Source of the DNA: Luteimonas viscosa
Lineage (GTDB): Bacteria > Pseudomonadota > Gammaproteobacteria > Xanthomonadales > Xanthomonadaceae
Assembly (NCBI RefSeq): GCF_008244685.1
Contig: NZ_VTFT01000002.1
Coordinates: 1 to 64,000, forward strand
Length of the DNA: 64,000 nt
Direction: 5' to 3'
In this document: piece after piece, positions 9,213 through 20,897 of the stretch
Position numbering within the stretch: the first letter of the stretch is position 1
Layout: each line of letters starts with the position of its first letter
Notes under the pieces: generated by a model
Seen by the model: only the letters and a program-made list of their open reading frames with translations
Databases searched by the model: none
Told to the model about the DNA's origin: nothing
Translations under genes and position numbers: made by a program

Positions 9213-9752
9213 ATGGCAGAACAACGTGAATCCCGCGGGCGCGACCGCAATCGCGATCGCGAAGAGATGGACGACGGCATGATCGAGAAGCTGATCGCGG
9301 TCAACCGCGTCAGCAAGACGGTCAAGGGCGGTCGCCAGTTCACCTTCACCGCGCTGACGGTGGTGGGCGACGGCAACGGCAAGGTCGGCTTCGGCTACGG
9401 CAAGGCGCGCGAAGTGCCGGTCGCGATCCAGAAGTCGATGGAGTACGCGCGCAAGAACATGAGCAACGTCGACCTCAACGGCGCCACCCTGTGGCACACC
9501 GTCAAGGCCGGCCATGGCGCGGCGCGCGTGTTCATGCAGCCCGCGTCCGAGGGTACCGGCGTGATCGCCGGCGGCGCGATGCGCGCCGTGCTCGAGGCGG
9601 TGGGCGTCAAGGACGTGCTGGCCAAGGCCGTCGGCTCGCGCAACCCGATCAACCTCGTGCGCGCCACGGTCAAGGGCCTGGAGGCGATGCATTCGCCAGG
9701 CAAGATCGCGGCCAAGCGCGGCAAGAAGGTGGAGGACATCGTCCATGGCTAA
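9213..9752 (+). CDS. rpsE: 30S ribosomal protein S5
   Basis: S5 of 179 residues, involved in translational accuracy and mRNA unwinding. Two in-frame ATGs exist. The one at 9213 is preferred because GAGA at 9202-9205 is 7 bases from it but only one from 9207. The N-terminus is Arg/Asp/Glu-rich, as in related bacteria. The double-stranded RNA-binding part has [21 protein letters not shown] split over conserved blocks. Its 3' end overlaps rpmD by 8 bp. Confidence 0.96.
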   Translation: MAEQRESRGRDRNRDREEMDDGMIEKLIAVNRVSKTVKGGRQFTFTALTVVGDGNGKVGFGYGKAREVPVAIQKSMEYARKNMSNVDLNGATLWHTVKAGHGAARVFMQPASEGTGVIAGGAMRAVLEAVGVKDVLAKAVGSRNPINLVRATVKGLEAMHSPGKIAAKRGKKVEDIVHG

Positions 9753-9942
9753 GACCGGGAACAACGACGGCACCGTGAAGGTCCGTCTGGTCAAGGGCCT
9801 GCGCGGCTCGCAGGCGAAGCACCGCCTGTCGGTGCGTGCGCTCGGCCTCAACAAGCTCAACGATGTCCGCGAACTGAAGGACAGCCCCCAGGTCCGTGGC
9901 CTGATCAACAAGGTCCACTACCTGGTCCGGGTCGAGGAGTAA
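9745..9942 (+). CDS. rpmD: 50S ribosomal protein L30
   Basis: L30 of 65 residues. Core marks are [15 protein letters not shown] and the [16 protein letters not shown] end. The start codon lies inside the rpsE reading frame 8 bp before its stop, so translation is probably coupled. Its own ribosome site, GGAGG, lies within rpsE. Confidence 0.95.
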   Translation: MAKTGNNDGTVKVRLVKGLRGSQAKHRLSVRALGLNKLNDVRELKDSPQVRGLINKVHYLVRVEE

Positions 9943-9946
9943 TCAG

Positions 9947-10381
9947 ATGAAGCTCAACACGCTCAAGCCTGCCGACGGCGCCCGCAAGGAGCGCACCCGC
10001 GTCGGTCGCGGCATCGGTTCCGGCCTCGGCAAGACCGCCGGCCGCGGCCACAAGGGTTCGTTCGCACGCGCCGGCAAGGGCAAGATCAAGGCCGGCTTCG
10101 AAGGCGGCCAGATGCCGATGCACATGCGCCTGCCGAAGGTCGGCTTCCGTTCCAAGCTCAAGACCGATACCGCGGAAGTGTTCCTGTACCAGCTCGACAA
10201 GCTCGAGGGCGAGGTCGACCTCGCCGCGCTGCGCGCCGCCAAGCTGGTGCCGCGCATCGCCAAGAAGGCCAAGATCGTCAAGAAGGGCGAGATCTCGAAG
10301 AAGCTCGTGCTCAAGGGCCTGCTGGTGACGGCCGGTGCCCGGGCGGCGATCGAAGCCGCCGGCGGCGAGATCGGGGAGTAA
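9947..10381 (+). CDS. rplO: 50S ribosomal protein L15
   Basis: L15 of 144 residues, a late-assembly 50S protein. The glycine-rich basic N-terminal half ([20 protein letters not shown], about residues 22-41) threads into rRNA. The C-terminal globular half ends [17 protein letters not shown]. It is followed after 7 bp by secY, as in other spc operons. Confidence 0.96.
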   Translation: MKLNTLKPADGARKERTRVGRGIGSGLGKTAGRGHKGSFARAGKGKIKAGFEGGQMPMHMRLPKVGFRSKLKTDTAEVFLYQLDKLEGEVDLAALRAAKLVPRIAKKAKIVKKGEISKKLVLKGLLVTAGARAAIEAAGGEIGE

Positions 10382-10388
10382 GCAGGGC

Positions 10389-11735
10389 ATGGCGCGAAGC
10401 GCAGGGGCGATGTCGGGTCTGGCCGGCGCGGGCAAGTTCACCGAACTGCGCCAGCGCCTGCTGTTCGTGCTCGGTGCGCTGATCGTCTATCGCATCGGCT
10501 GTTTCATCCCGGTGCCGGGCGTGAACCCCGACGCGATGCTGCAGCTGATGGAGCAGCAGGAAGGCACCATCGTGGACATGTTCAACATGTTCTCCGGTGG
10601 CGCGCTGGAGCGCTTCAGCCTGTTCGCGTTGAACGTGATCCCCTACATCTCCGCCTCGATCGTCATGCAGCTGATGGTGCAGATCGTGCCCAGCCTGAAG
10701 GCGATCCAGAAGGAAGGCGAGTCGGGCCGGCGCAGGATCACCCAGTGGTCGCGCATCGGCGCGATCCCGCTGGCGATCTTCCAGTCGGCCGGCATCGCGA
10801 TCGCGCTGCAGAGCCAGGGTGCCGGGACCGGCATCCCCGTGGTCTACGCCCCGGGCCCGGGCTTCGTGCTGACCGCGATCATCGCGCTGACCGCCGGCAC
10901 CATGTTCCTGGTGTGGCTGGGCGAGCAGGTCACCGAGCGTGGCATCGGCAACGGTGTGTCGCTGATCATCTTCGCGGGCATCGTCGCGGGCCTGCCGAGT
11001 GCGGTGCTCGGTACGATCGAGGCCGCGCGCAACGGCGACATGAGCCCGATCGCGGTGATCGTGATCGCGGTGCTGGTGCTGGCCTTTACCTACTTCGTGG
11101 TGTTCGTCGAGCGCGGCCAGCGCCGGATCACGGTGAACTACGCGCGCCGCCAGGGCGGGCGCAACGCGTACATGAACCAGACCTCATTCCTGCCGCTCAA
11201 GCTCAACATGGCGGGCGTGATTCCGGCGATCTTCGCCTCGTCGATCATCATGTTCCCGGCCACCGCCACCACCTGGTTCGGCCAGGCCGGTTCGGCGCAG
11301 TGGCTGCAGCGGGTGGCGCAGGCGCTCTCGCCGGGAGAGCCGCTGTACATCCTGCTGTATGCGGGCCTGATCGCCGGGTTCGCGTTCTTCTACACCGCGC
11401 TGGTGTTCAACTCGCAGGAAACCGCCGACAACCTCAAGAAGTCCGGCGCACTGGTGCCGGGCATCCGGCCGGGCAAGGCCACCGCCGAATACATCGACGG
11501 GGTGCTGACCCGGCTGACCGCCGCCGGCGCCGCCTACCTGGTCCTGGTCTGCCTGCTGCCGGAGTTCATGCGCGCGGAGATGGGGGTGTCGTTCTACTTC
11601 GGCGGCACCTCGCTGCTGATCGTGGTGGTCGTGGTGATGGACTTCATCGCCCAGATCCAGGCCCACCTGATGTCGCACCAGTACGAAAGCCTCCTCAAAA
11701 AGGCGAACCTGAAGGGCGGAGCCCGGACGCGCTAG
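10389..11735 (+). CDS. secY: Protein translocase subunit SecY
   Basis: This is the central channel of the Sec translocon in the inner membrane, 448 residues. Ten hydrophobic segments are visible, beginning with [21 protein letters not shown]. The plug region ([28 protein letters not shown] in consecutive pieces) and the cytosolic loop with [15 protein letters not shown] are typical. The ATG at 10389 is chosen because upstream sequence lies inside rplO. Ribosome recognition looks weak (CAGGG). Confidence 0.97.
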   Translation: MARSAGAMSGLAGAGKFTELRQRLLFVLGALIVYRIGCFIPVPGVNPDAMLQLMEQQEGTIVDMFNMFSGGALERFSLFALNVIPYISASIVMQLMVQIVPSLKAIQKEGESGRRRITQWSRIGAIPLAIFQSAGIAIALQSQGAGTGIPVVYAPGPGFVLTAIIALTAGTMFLVWLGEQVTERGIGNGVSLIIFAGIVAGLPSAVLGTIEAARNGDMSPIAVIVIAVLVLAFTYFVVFVERGQRRITVNYARRQGGRNAYMNQTSFLPLKLNMAGVIPAIFASSIIMFPATATTWFGQAGSAQWLQRVAQALSPGEPLYILLYAGLIAGFAFFYTALVFNSQETADNLKKSGALVPGIRPGKATAEYIDGVLTRLTAAGAAYLVLVCLLPEFMRAEMGVSFYFGGTSLLIVVVVVMDFIAQIQAHLMSHQYESLLKKANLKGGARTR

Positions 11736-11760
11736 CGCGACACTGTCGCGCTGTCCGGGC
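11721..11760 (+). terminator. Hairpin overlapping the secY stop
   Basis: GCCCGGAC at 11721-11728 pairs with GTCCGGGC at 11753-11760. They enclose the 19-bp palindrome at 11734-11752 plus a five-base bulge. The secY TAG lies inside the structure. It may end or attenuate the spc transcript, but no T run follows, so the function is uncertain. Confidence 0.4.
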
Positions 11761-11826
11761 GTAGCGCCCGACCATGGATGGTCGGGCCGGACGATCCGAA
11801 GCCGCCATGGCCCCGCCATGGATGGC
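11734..11826 (-). repeat. Composite palindromic element, copy 2 (minus orientation)
   Basis: This is the inverted counterpart of 8982-9073, 93 nt long. Read on the minus strand it has: the identical 14-nt block (11813-11826); a 26-nt middle part that is only partly similar; a 20-nt hairpin matching copy 1 at 18 of 20 positions (11767-11786); a 14-nt spacer; and a 19-bp palindrome matching at 17 of 19 (11734-11752). The two palindrome differences are one compensated pair (G-C changed to A-T), so the dyad is kept. Confidence 0.75.
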
Positions 11827-12186
11827 CTCGGCGTCGAAAGCCGAAGCGGCGCCTCTGGGCGCCTCCCCGGCAGCCATGGAGGCATAACCAGAATTCACGC
11901 CGACGCGGAGCTTCGCCTCCCCCCGGCACGATGGGCGACCCGTGCGGCAGTCCCGCGCATGGGTGGATCCGGGCCGATTCGCGCACCAGAGTAGTGCGCG
12001 TGGCCGGGCGGGGGGAACCCCGTTCAGCCAGCCGGGATCCGTCGCCGGAGCATGGGCACACTCCCCATGCCGGGCCGGGGGCGCTTGCGCCTTCGGCTTC
12101 CAACGAAGCCGGGACCCTGTTAGAATTTCGTGTTCACTTCGCCGGGATCAACCGTTCCGGACGACCAACCAGTTGGAGATCCGCGC
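11827..12186 (+). promoter_or_regulatory. Rest of the secY-rpsM gap, with rpsM promoter
   Basis: The 451-bp gap after secY holds no supportable gene; rpmJ (L36), found here in many bacteria, is absent. Beyond the palindromic element, an extended -10 TGTTAGAAT ends at 12126 (TAGAAT 12121-12126). A weak -35 TTCCAA lies at 12098-12103 with 17-bp spacing. A 7-bp stem (12094-12100 with 12105-12111) overlaps the -35. Transcription would start near 12133 and give a leader of about 54 nt before rpsM. Confidence 0.55.
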
Positions 12187-12543
12187 ATGGCGCGTATTGC
12201 AGGTGTCAACCTGCCTGCCCAGAAGCACGTCTGGGTCGGGCTGCAAAGCATCTACGGCATCGGCCGTACCCGTTCGAAGCAGGTCTGCGAAGCAGCCGGT
12301 GTGTCCTCGAGCACCAAGATCCGCGACCTGTCGGAGCCGGACGTCGAGCGCCTGCGCGCCGAGGTCGGCAAGTTCGTGGTCGAGGGCGACCTGCGCCGTG
12401 AGGTCGGCATCGCCATCAAGCGCCTGATGGACCTGGCCTGCTACCGCGGCCTGCGCCACCGCCGCGGCCTGCCCCTGCGTGGCCAGCGCACCCGGACCAA
12501 CGCCCGTACCCGCAAGGGTCCGCGCAAGGCCATCAAGAAGTAA
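12187..12543 (+). CDS. rpsM: 30S ribosomal protein S13
   Basis: S13 of 118 residues, a head protein contacting P-site tRNA and the 50S bridge. It starts [19 protein letters not shown] after TTGGAGA and ends with the basic tail [16 protein letters not shown]. The central [14 protein letters not shown] motif is the tRNA-contacting part. It heads the alpha cluster rpsM-rpsK-rpsD-rpoA-rplQ. Confidence 0.97.
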   Translation: MARIAGVNLPAQKHVWVGLQSIYGIGRTRSKQVCEAAGVSSSTKIRDLSEPDVERLRAEVGKFVVEGDLRREVGIAIKRLMDLACYRGLRHRRGLPLRGQRTRTNARTRKGPRKAIKK

Positions 12544-12558
12544 TCGAGGACATCCGAA

Positions 12559-12954
12559 ATGGCCAAGCCGGCAGCTGCCAACAAGCAGAAGAAGAAGATC
12601 AAGCGCGTCGTCACCGACGGCATCGCACACGTGCACGCTTCGTTCAACAACACCATCATCACGATCACCGACCGCCAGGGCAACGCGCTCTCGTGGGCGA
12701 CCTCGGGCGGCGCGGGCTTCCGCGGCTCGCGCAAGTCGACCCCGTTCGCCGCGCAGGTCGCCGCCGAGAAGGCGGGCAAGGATGCGCTGGACTACGGCGT
12801 CAAGTCGCTGGAAGTCCGCATCAAGGGCCCGGGTCCGGGTCGCGAGTCGGCCGTGCGTTCGTTGAACAACGTGGGCTACAAGATCACCAACATCATCGAC
12901 GTGACGCCAATCCCGCACAACGGGTGCCGTCCGCCGAAGAAGCGCCGCGTCTAA
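12559..12954 (+). CDS. rpsK: 30S ribosomal protein S11
   Basis: S11 of 131 residues, on the 30S platform. The family core [19 protein letters not shown] and the C-terminal [16 protein letters not shown] are unchanged. A Lys-rich N-terminus precedes the core. It is spaced 15 bp from rpsM and from rpsD. Confidence 0.98.
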   Translation: MAKPAAANKQKKKIKRVVTDGIAHVHASFNNTIITITDRQGNALSWATSGGAGFRGSRKSTPFAAQVAAEKAGKDALDYGVKSLEVRIKGPGPGRESAVRSLNNVGYKITNIIDVTPIPHNGCRPPKKRRV

Positions 12955-12969
12955 GGGGGCGAAAAGAAC

Positions 12970-13605
12970 ATGGCTCGTTATATCGGTCCCACCTGCAAGC
13001 TCGCGCGTCGTGAAGGCGCCGACCTTTCGCTGAAGTCCCCGACCCGTGCGCTCGACTCCAAGTGCAAGCTGGAGCAGAAGCCCGGCCAGCATGGCGCCGG
13101 CACCGGCGCGCGTCGCAGCAAGCTTTCGGATTACGCCCTGCAGCTTCGCGAGAAGCAGAAGGTCAAGCGCATCTACGGCCTGCTGGAGCGCCAGTTCCGC
13201 AACTACTACAAGAAGGCGTCGAACAAGAAGGGCAACACGGGTGAGAACCTGCTGCAGCTCCTCGAGACGCGCCTGGACAACGTCGTCTACCGCATGGGCT
13301 TCGCGATCACCCGGCCGGCCGCGCGCCAGCTGGTCTCGCACCGCGGCGTCACGGTCAACGGCAAGCCCGTGAACCTGCCTTCCTACCAGGTCAAGGCCGG
13401 CGACGCGATCGCCCTGTCCGAGAAGGCGCAGAAGCAGATGCGCGTGCAGGAAGCGCTAAACGTCTCGTCCAGCATGGACCTGTCGCCTTCGTGGGTCGAG
13501 GTCGACCAGAAGAAGTTCAGCGGCGTGTTCAAGGCGGTCCCGGACCGCGGCGACCTGCCGGCGGACATCAACGAAGCGCTGATCGTCGAGCTGTACTCGA
13601 AGTAA
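12970..13605 (+). CDS. rpsD: 30S ribosomal protein S4
   Basis: S4 of 211 residues, a primary 16S binder and, in enterics, the translational repressor of the alpha operon. It has two cysteines in the N-terminal arm ([11 protein letters not shown] and SKCKLEQK) rather than a full zinc site. The S4 RNA-binding domain is around [25 protein letters not shown] in consecutive blocks. A 151-bp gap with two hairpins follows. Confidence 0.97.
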   Translation: MARYIGPTCKLARREGADLSLKSPTRALDSKCKLEQKPGQHGAGTGARRSKLSDYALQLREKQKVKRIYGLLERQFRNYYKKASNKKGNTGENLLQLLETRLDNVVYRMGFAITRPAARQLVSHRGVTVNGKPVNLPSYQVKAGDAIALSEKAQKQMRVQEALNVSSSMDLSPSWVEVDQKKFSGVFKAVPDRGDLPADINEALIVELYSK

Positions 13606-13649
13606 GGACTGGCGGCGGGTCAACCCGCGGCACCAGCAAAAACTCCCCC

Positions 13650-13694
13650 GGCCCGTGCCCGCGCACGGGCCACCCCCTGCCAGCAGGCAGGGGG
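13650..13694 (+). terminator. Two adjacent hairpins between rpsD and rpoA
   Basis: Two perfect 9-bp stems follow each other. The first pairs 13650-13658 with 13663-13671 (loop CCGC). The second pairs 13673-13681 with 13686-13694 (loop AGCA). Neither is followed by T residues. They could slow or partly end transcription, or protect the upstream mRNA. The second shares its TGCC-ANCA-GGCA core with the stem at 14768-14793. Confidence 0.5.
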
Positions 13695-13756
13695 CTCGAA
13701 ACACCTAGAGCCATCGTGTCGACGGATGCGGTGGCGCTGCAGGAGACGCTATCAAC

Positions 13757-14755
13757 ATGACAGTTACCGCCAACCAGGTCCTGCGCCCCCGTGGTCCCCA
13801 GATCGAACGCCTCGCCGGAAACCGCGCGAAGGTGGTGATCGAACCCCTCGAGCGCGGTTACGGCCACACCCTCGGCAACGCGCTGCGTCGCGTGCTGCTT
13901 TCGTCGATCCCGGGTTTCGCGATCACCGAGGTCGAAATCGACGGCGTGCTGCACGAGTACAGCACGATCGAAGGGCTGCAGGAGGACGTGCTCGAAGTCC
14001 TGCTCAACCTCAAGGACGTTGCTATCCGCATGGGCACCGGCGAGAGCTCGACGCTCACGCTGAGCAGGTCCGGGCCGGGTGTCGTCACCGCCGCCGACAT
14101 CAAGACCGACCACAACGTCGAGATCCTCAATCCCGACCACGTGATCGCGCACCTGACCAAGGACACCCAGCTCAACATCCGCCTGAAGATCGAGCGCGGC
14201 TTCGGCTACCAGCCGGCCGCCGCGCGCCGTCGCCCGGACGAGGAAACCCGCGCCATCGGTCGGCTGATGCTCGACGCCTCGTTCTCGCCGGTGCGCCGCG
14301 TGGCCTATGAAGTCGAAGCGGCACGCGTCGAACAGCGCACCGATCTCGACAAGCTGGTGCTCGACATCGAGACCAACGGCACGATCGACGCCGAGGAAGC
14401 CGTGCGCACCGCCGCCGACATCCTCACCGACCAGCTGAGCGTGTTCGGCGACTTCACCCACCGCGACCGCGGCGGCCAGAAGGCGGCGACCCCGGGCGTG
14501 GATCCGATCCTGCTGCGCCCGATCGACGACCTCGAGCTGACCGTGCGTTCGGCCAACTGCCTCAAGGCCGAGAGCATCTACTACATCGGCGACCTGATCC
14601 AGAAGACCGAGGTCGAGCTGCTCAAGACCCCGAACCTGGGCAAGAAGTCGCTCACCGAGATCAAGGAAGTCCTCGCCCAGCGCGGCCTGTCGCTCGGCAT
14701 GAAGCTCGAGAACTGGCCGCCGGCCGGCGTCTCGCAGCACGGAATGCTGGGGTGA
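13757..14755 (+). CDS. rpoA: RNA polymerase subunit alpha
   Basis: Alpha subunit of 332 residues, the assembly platform of RNA polymerase and a target of activators. The N-terminal dimerisation domain runs to about residue 235 ([19 protein letters not shown]). A linker follows, and the C-terminal domain carries the helix-hairpin-helix with [14 protein letters not shown]. The ATG follows a purine-rich GGAG site. It lies between two hairpin-containing gaps rather than tightly in the operon. Confidence 0.98.
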   Translation: MTVTANQVLRPRGPQIERLAGNRAKVVIEPLERGYGHTLGNALRRVLLSSIPGFAITEVEIDGVLHEYSTIEGLQEDVLEVLLNLKDVAIRMGTGESSTLTLSRSGPGVVTAADIKTDHNVEILNPDHVIAHLTKDTQLNIRLKIERGFGYQPAAARRRPDEETRAIGRLMLDASFSPVRRVAYEVEAARVEQRTDLDKLVLDIETNGTIDAEEAVRTAADILTDQLSVFGDFTHRDRGGQKAATPGVDPILLRPIDDLELTVRSANCLKAESIYYIGDLIQKTEVELLKTPNLGKKSLTEIKEVLAQRGLSLGMKLENWPPAGVSQHGMLG

Positions 14756-14767
14756 GTGGGCGCCGCA

Positions 14768-14793
14768 CAGCCGTTGCCATCAGGCAACGGCTG
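14768..14793 (+). terminator. 11-bp hairpin between rpoA and rplQ
   Basis: A perfect 11-bp stem (14768-14778 with 14783-14793) closes an ATCA loop 13 bp after the rpoA stop. No T run follows. It is the main structure of the 263-bp rpoA-rplQ gap. The rest of the gap has no supportable gene, though 14882-14914 reads [11 protein letters not shown], a peptide resembling one encoded at 17638-17670. Confidence 0.5.
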
Positions 14794-15018
14794 GCGACCA
14801 CGAACGCACGGCGCGCTGCGCCGGGCCGGGAGTGCAAGCGCGGCGCAGCCGCGGCTCCAAGTTGTTGACGTACACCAGATGAGTTTCGCCGACGAACCCA
14901 AGTTCGCGGCCCCCCGGCCAGGGATGCCGGACCGGACCAGCGCAGTCCAATTTCCAACGCCAGGATGGCGACAGCGATACCCAAGGCCTCACACTTCAAC
15001 CGATAAGGATCCACGACC

Positions 15019-15393
15019 ATGCGCCACCAGAAAGCCGGTCGCAAGTTCAACCGCACCAGCGCGCACCGCGATGCGATGTTCAGCAACATGGCCGCGTCGC
15101 TGTTCAAGCACGAACTGATCAAGACCACCCTGCCCAAGGCCAAGGAGCTGCGCCGCGTCGCAGAGCCGCTGATCACCGTCGGCAAGGTCGACAGCGTCGC
15201 CAATCGCCGCCTCGCCTTTTCGCGCCTGCGCGACAAGGAAGCGGTCGGCAACCTGTTCACCACGCTGGGGCCGCGCTATGCGAGCCGTCCCGGCGGCTAC
15301 CTGCGCATCCTCAAGTGCGGCTTCCGGGCCGGCGACAATGCGCCGATGGCGTACGTCGAACTGGTGGACCGCCCGCAGGCCGACGCCGAGTAA
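15019..15393 (+). CDS. rplQ: 50S ribosomal protein L17
   Basis: L17 of 124 residues near the tunnel exit. The [20 protein letters not shown] start in this family is conserved over its first 20 residues, and [12 protein letters not shown] and [19 protein letters not shown] follow later. A purine-rich AAGGA lies upstream. It closes the ribosomal cluster. Confidence 0.98.
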   Translation: MRHQKAGRKFNRTSAHRDAMFSNMAASLFKHELIKTTLPKAKELRRVAEPLITVGKVDSVANRRLAFSRLRDKEAVGNLFTTLGPRYASRPGGYLRILKCGFRAGDNAPMAYVELVDRPQADAE

Positions 15394-15424
15394 GCTGCGC
15401 CCCGAGGGTTGCAGCGCGGCAAGC

Positions 15425-15450
15425 AAAGCCCCGGCCCGGCCGGGCTTTCG
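15425..15450 (+). terminator. Terminator after rplQ
   Basis: AAAGCCC at 15425-15431 pairs with GGGCTTT at 15442-15448 around a G+C-rich loop, and a short T-containing tail follows. It is placed 30 bp after the rplQ stop and likely ends the alpha operon transcript. Confidence 0.6.
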
Positions 15451-15529
15451 CGTTCCATGGACCTGCGGATCCGGCGATGGCCGACGCGCTGACGCGTCCC
15501 GACGGTCGTACGCAGGCCCGACGACGGGG

Positions 15530-15535
15530 GATAAT
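15530..15535 (+). promoter_or_regulatory. -10 box before dsbB
   Basis: GATAAT at 15530-15535 lies 28 bp before the dsbB ATG. There is no convincing -35 at 17 bp. Since a terminator lies between rplQ and dsbB, a separate promoter is expected here. Confidence 0.35.
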
Positions 15536-15563
15536 GTCGGCCCCGACTGCCCGACGAGCACGC

Positions 15564-16061
15564 ATGAACCCCTTCCGCTGGTCGTTCCGCTTCCAGATGC
15601 TGGCCGCCGCGGCGATCTGCTTCGCGCTGATCGGCTTCGCGATCTACAGCCAGTTCGCCTGGGGGTTGAAGCCGTGCCCGCTGTGCATCTTCCAGCGCAT
15701 CGCCTTCGCTGCGCTCGGCCTGGTGCTGCTGCTGGCGGGATTGCATGCGCCGCGCGGGACGGGCGGGCGCCGCGCCTGGGGATTGCTGGCGCTGGCCGCG
15801 GCGATGGCGGGGATCGGGGTCGCCGCACGGCATGTCTGGCTGCAAATGTTCCCCCCCGAAATCCCTGCATGCGGCGCCCCGTTCGCGTTCATGCGCGAGA
15901 CCATGGACACCCCCGGACTGATCCGGCAGGTGCTGATCGGCACCGGCGACTGCGGCGCGGTGGACTGGACCTTCCTCGGCCTGTCGATGCCCTGGTGGAG
16001 CCTAGTCTGGTTCGTGCTGCTGGCCGCTTGGGCGCTTCTGGCCTCGTTCCGGCGGCGCTGA
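15564..16061 (+). CDS. dsbB: Disulfide bond formation protein B
   Basis: DsbB is an inner-membrane quinone reductase that reoxidises periplasmic DsbA. The 165-residue protein has four membrane helices, the first around residues 11-28. The first redox pair is Cys38-Pro-Leu-Cys41 and the second Cys103 and Cys130, almost exactly the E. coli numbering. The open frame extends 83 codons upstream into rplQ, so the ATG at 15564 is chosen from the family start (short basic N-terminus before helix 1). Confidence 0.95.
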   Translation: MNPFRWSFRFQMLAAAAICFALIGFAIYSQFAWGLKPCPLCIFQRIAFAALGLVLLLAGLHAPRGTGGRRAWGLLALAAAMAGIGVAARHVWLQMFPPEIPACGAPFAFMRETMDTPGLIRQVLIGTGDCGAVDWTFLGLSMPWWSLVWFVLLAAWALLASFRRR

Positions 16062-16143
16062 ACACGCAACGGCGTAGGTTGCAGCTGAAATTGACGCGTC
16101 GCAGCAACCGGCGCACCATCGCGCGATCCATCCGAGCACGTCC

Positions 16144-17538
<1,395 letters not shown>

Positions 17539-17687
17539 AGGCTGAGCGACGTCGTTTCAAGGGCGTCGGGACGGACTGCATCTGTCCTTGGCTGGGTACC
17601 CCCGAACCTCGATGGGTCAGCACGACAATCGAGCCGGTCCGTTTCGACGACCAGCCTAAGTTTGGCGGAAAGCTGAAGGCTCAAAGC

Positions 17688-18268
17688 TCACAGCAATGAG
17701 CCCTGCCTGGGCGGCGCGGGCAGGCTAGTGCCGGCCAATCTCCAATTCCCGAGCGCCTCGTAGCGGCCTCCTGGATTGAACAACAGTTCGAACCGGTCGA
17801 CGCGCAGCGGTTCGCCGGTGCAGCCGATGTCGGAGAGCCAGCCCTGTTCGTCCAGGCCGCGGTCGAGGTAGGCGAGCGTGACATGGGGTTGCGTAGTGAC
17901 CTGTGCCGGAGCGATGCCGCAGCGGCGGATCGCGTCGCGGGTGGCATCGCACAAGGCCTGCAGTTCATGGCTGGCATGTGGCAGGGCAACGACTGCGCCC
18001 GACTGCCGCCAGTAGGCGATGCGCTCGATGGTGAAGGTGTGCGGCGGGATCCGCATCGCCGCGCCGGCGAAGGCGTCGAGCAGGGTTGGGGTGACGAGAT
18101 GGCCCAGGTCGTAGCCGATGAAGCACAAGGTCGCGTGCCACTGGTCCGGACGGCGCATCTGCAGCTTCGGCGCGCGATCCAGGCGCGCCGCGGTCAGGGC
18201 GGTGACAAGCGTCGCCAGTCGTTCCCGCCCACCGGCATCCGGCCGCCAGCCCGGGAACAGCGCATGGC

Positions 18269-18272
<4 letters not shown>
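17688..18272 (-). CDS. thpR: RNA 2',3'-cyclic phosphodiesterase
   Basis: Member of the 2H phosphoesterase family once called 2'-5' RNA ligase. It opens 2',3'-cyclic phosphates on RNA; the physiological role is unclear. The two HXT motifs are HAT at residues 46-48 and HVTLAY at about 131. It has 194 residues. The GTG start at 18272 overlaps the typA stop as GTGA, so the two are translationally coupled. The frame continues open upstream across typA, which is incidental. Confidence 0.88.
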
Positions 18273-20098
<1,826 letters not shown>

Positions 20099-20168
20099 GT
20101 CAGCGGGGATCGTGAAGGACGCACCCGCTGCCGGAGGACAGGGCACGAAGTGTGAAAGGGAAGCCCGG

Positions 20169-20175
20169 TATTATA
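20169..20175. promoter_or_regulatory. Overlapping -10 boxes for typA (minus) and ppiB (plus)
   Basis: The seven bases TATTATA contain TATAAT on the minus strand (20175-20170) and TATTAT on the plus strand (20169-20174). The minus hexamer is 72 bp before typA and the plus hexamer 42 bp before ppiB. I see no convincing -35 on either side. A shared, near-symmetric -10 could drive both divergent genes. Confidence 0.5.
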
Positions 20176-20216
20176 GCCGGCCTACCGGCCAATCCGGCCA
20201 CCTGGAGCTGAATCCC

Positions 20217-20711
20217 ATGACCCTTTTCGCCACTTTCGACACCGACCGCGGCGCCATCAAGGTCGAACTGCACGCCGACAAGGCCCCGCTGACGGTCGCC
20301 AACTTCGTCAACCTGGCCCGCCGGGGCTTCTACGACGGGCTGGCGTTCCACCGCGTGATCCCGGATTTCATGATCCAGGGCGGTTGCCCCGAGGGCTCCG
20401 GCCGCGGCGGCCCGGGCTACCGTTTCGAGGACGAGACCGGCAACGGCGTGAAGCACGACCGCGGGGTGCTGTCGATGGCCAACGCCGGCCCGAACACCAA
20501 CGGCAGCCAGTTCTTCATCACCCATATCAAGACCGACTGGCTGGACGGCAAGCACACCGTGTTCGGCAAGGTCACCGAGGGGCTGGACGTGGTCGACGCG
20601 GTGAAGCAGGGCGACGCGATCCGCTCGGTGAAGATCGAGGGCGACGCCGAGTCCGCGCTGGCGGCGCAGGCCGACCGCGTGGCGGAGTGGAACAGGATCC
20701 TGGCCGCCTGA
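20217..20711 (+). CDS. ppiB: Peptidyl-prolyl cis-trans isomerase B (cyclophilin)
   Basis: Cytoplasmic cyclophilin of 164 residues that speeds proline isomerisation during folding. No signal peptide is seen. Cyclophilin blocks are present: [21 protein letters not shown], here split as [13 protein letters not shown] and GSGRGGPGY, then [15 protein letters not shown] and [10 protein letters not shown]. These hold the Arg, Phe, Gln and His of the active site. GGAG precedes the ATG. The open frame runs far upstream across typA, which is a shadow. Confidence 0.95.
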   Translation: MTLFATFDTDRGAIKVELHADKAPLTVANFVNLARRGFYDGLAFHRVIPDFMIQGGCPEGSGRGGPGYRFEDETGNGVKHDRGVLSMANAGPNTNGSQFFITHIKTDWLDGKHTVFGKVTEGLDVVDAVKQGDAIRSVKIEGDAESALAAQADRVAEWNRILAA

Positions 20712-20731
20712 GCCCACGCCTCGACGCGGTT

Positions 20732-20755
20732 CGCGGACCGGTACGCCGGTCCGCG
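20732..20755 (+). terminator. Hairpin after ppiB
   Basis: A perfect 10-bp stem (20732-20741 with 20746-20755) closes a TACG loop 21 bp after the ppiB stop. There is no T run, so I call it a probable transcript-end structure rather than a proven terminator. Confidence 0.5.
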
Positions 20756-20817
20756 GACGGGGAGCCCTGCGGACAGCCGCAGCCGCTGAGCGGGCCGGCA
20801 GTCCAACTGCCTGCCCA

Positions 20818-20826
20818 TGTTAAGAT
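20818..20826 (+). promoter_or_regulatory. Extended -10 before the aminotransferase
   Basis: TGTTAAGAT at 20818-20826 combines a TGN extension with the hexamer TAAGAT, followed by TTCG. It closely resembles the rpsM promoter at 12118-12126 (TGTTAGAAT followed by TTCG). The -35 region is weak, as often with extended -10 promoters. The start would be near 20833, leaving a leader of about 65 nt. Confidence 0.5.
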
Positions 20827-20897
20827 TTCGCGCTGAAACACGGCCGGACCAGGCGTCCTGCGCAACGTGTGTCCCACCCACCTCAGGTCCGTCGCAG

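Noticed and set aside
11736..12186. rpmJ (L36) between secY and rpsM
   Set aside because: I looked for the short Cys/His-rich L36 frame on the plus strand and found none. The gap holds palindromes and a promoter.
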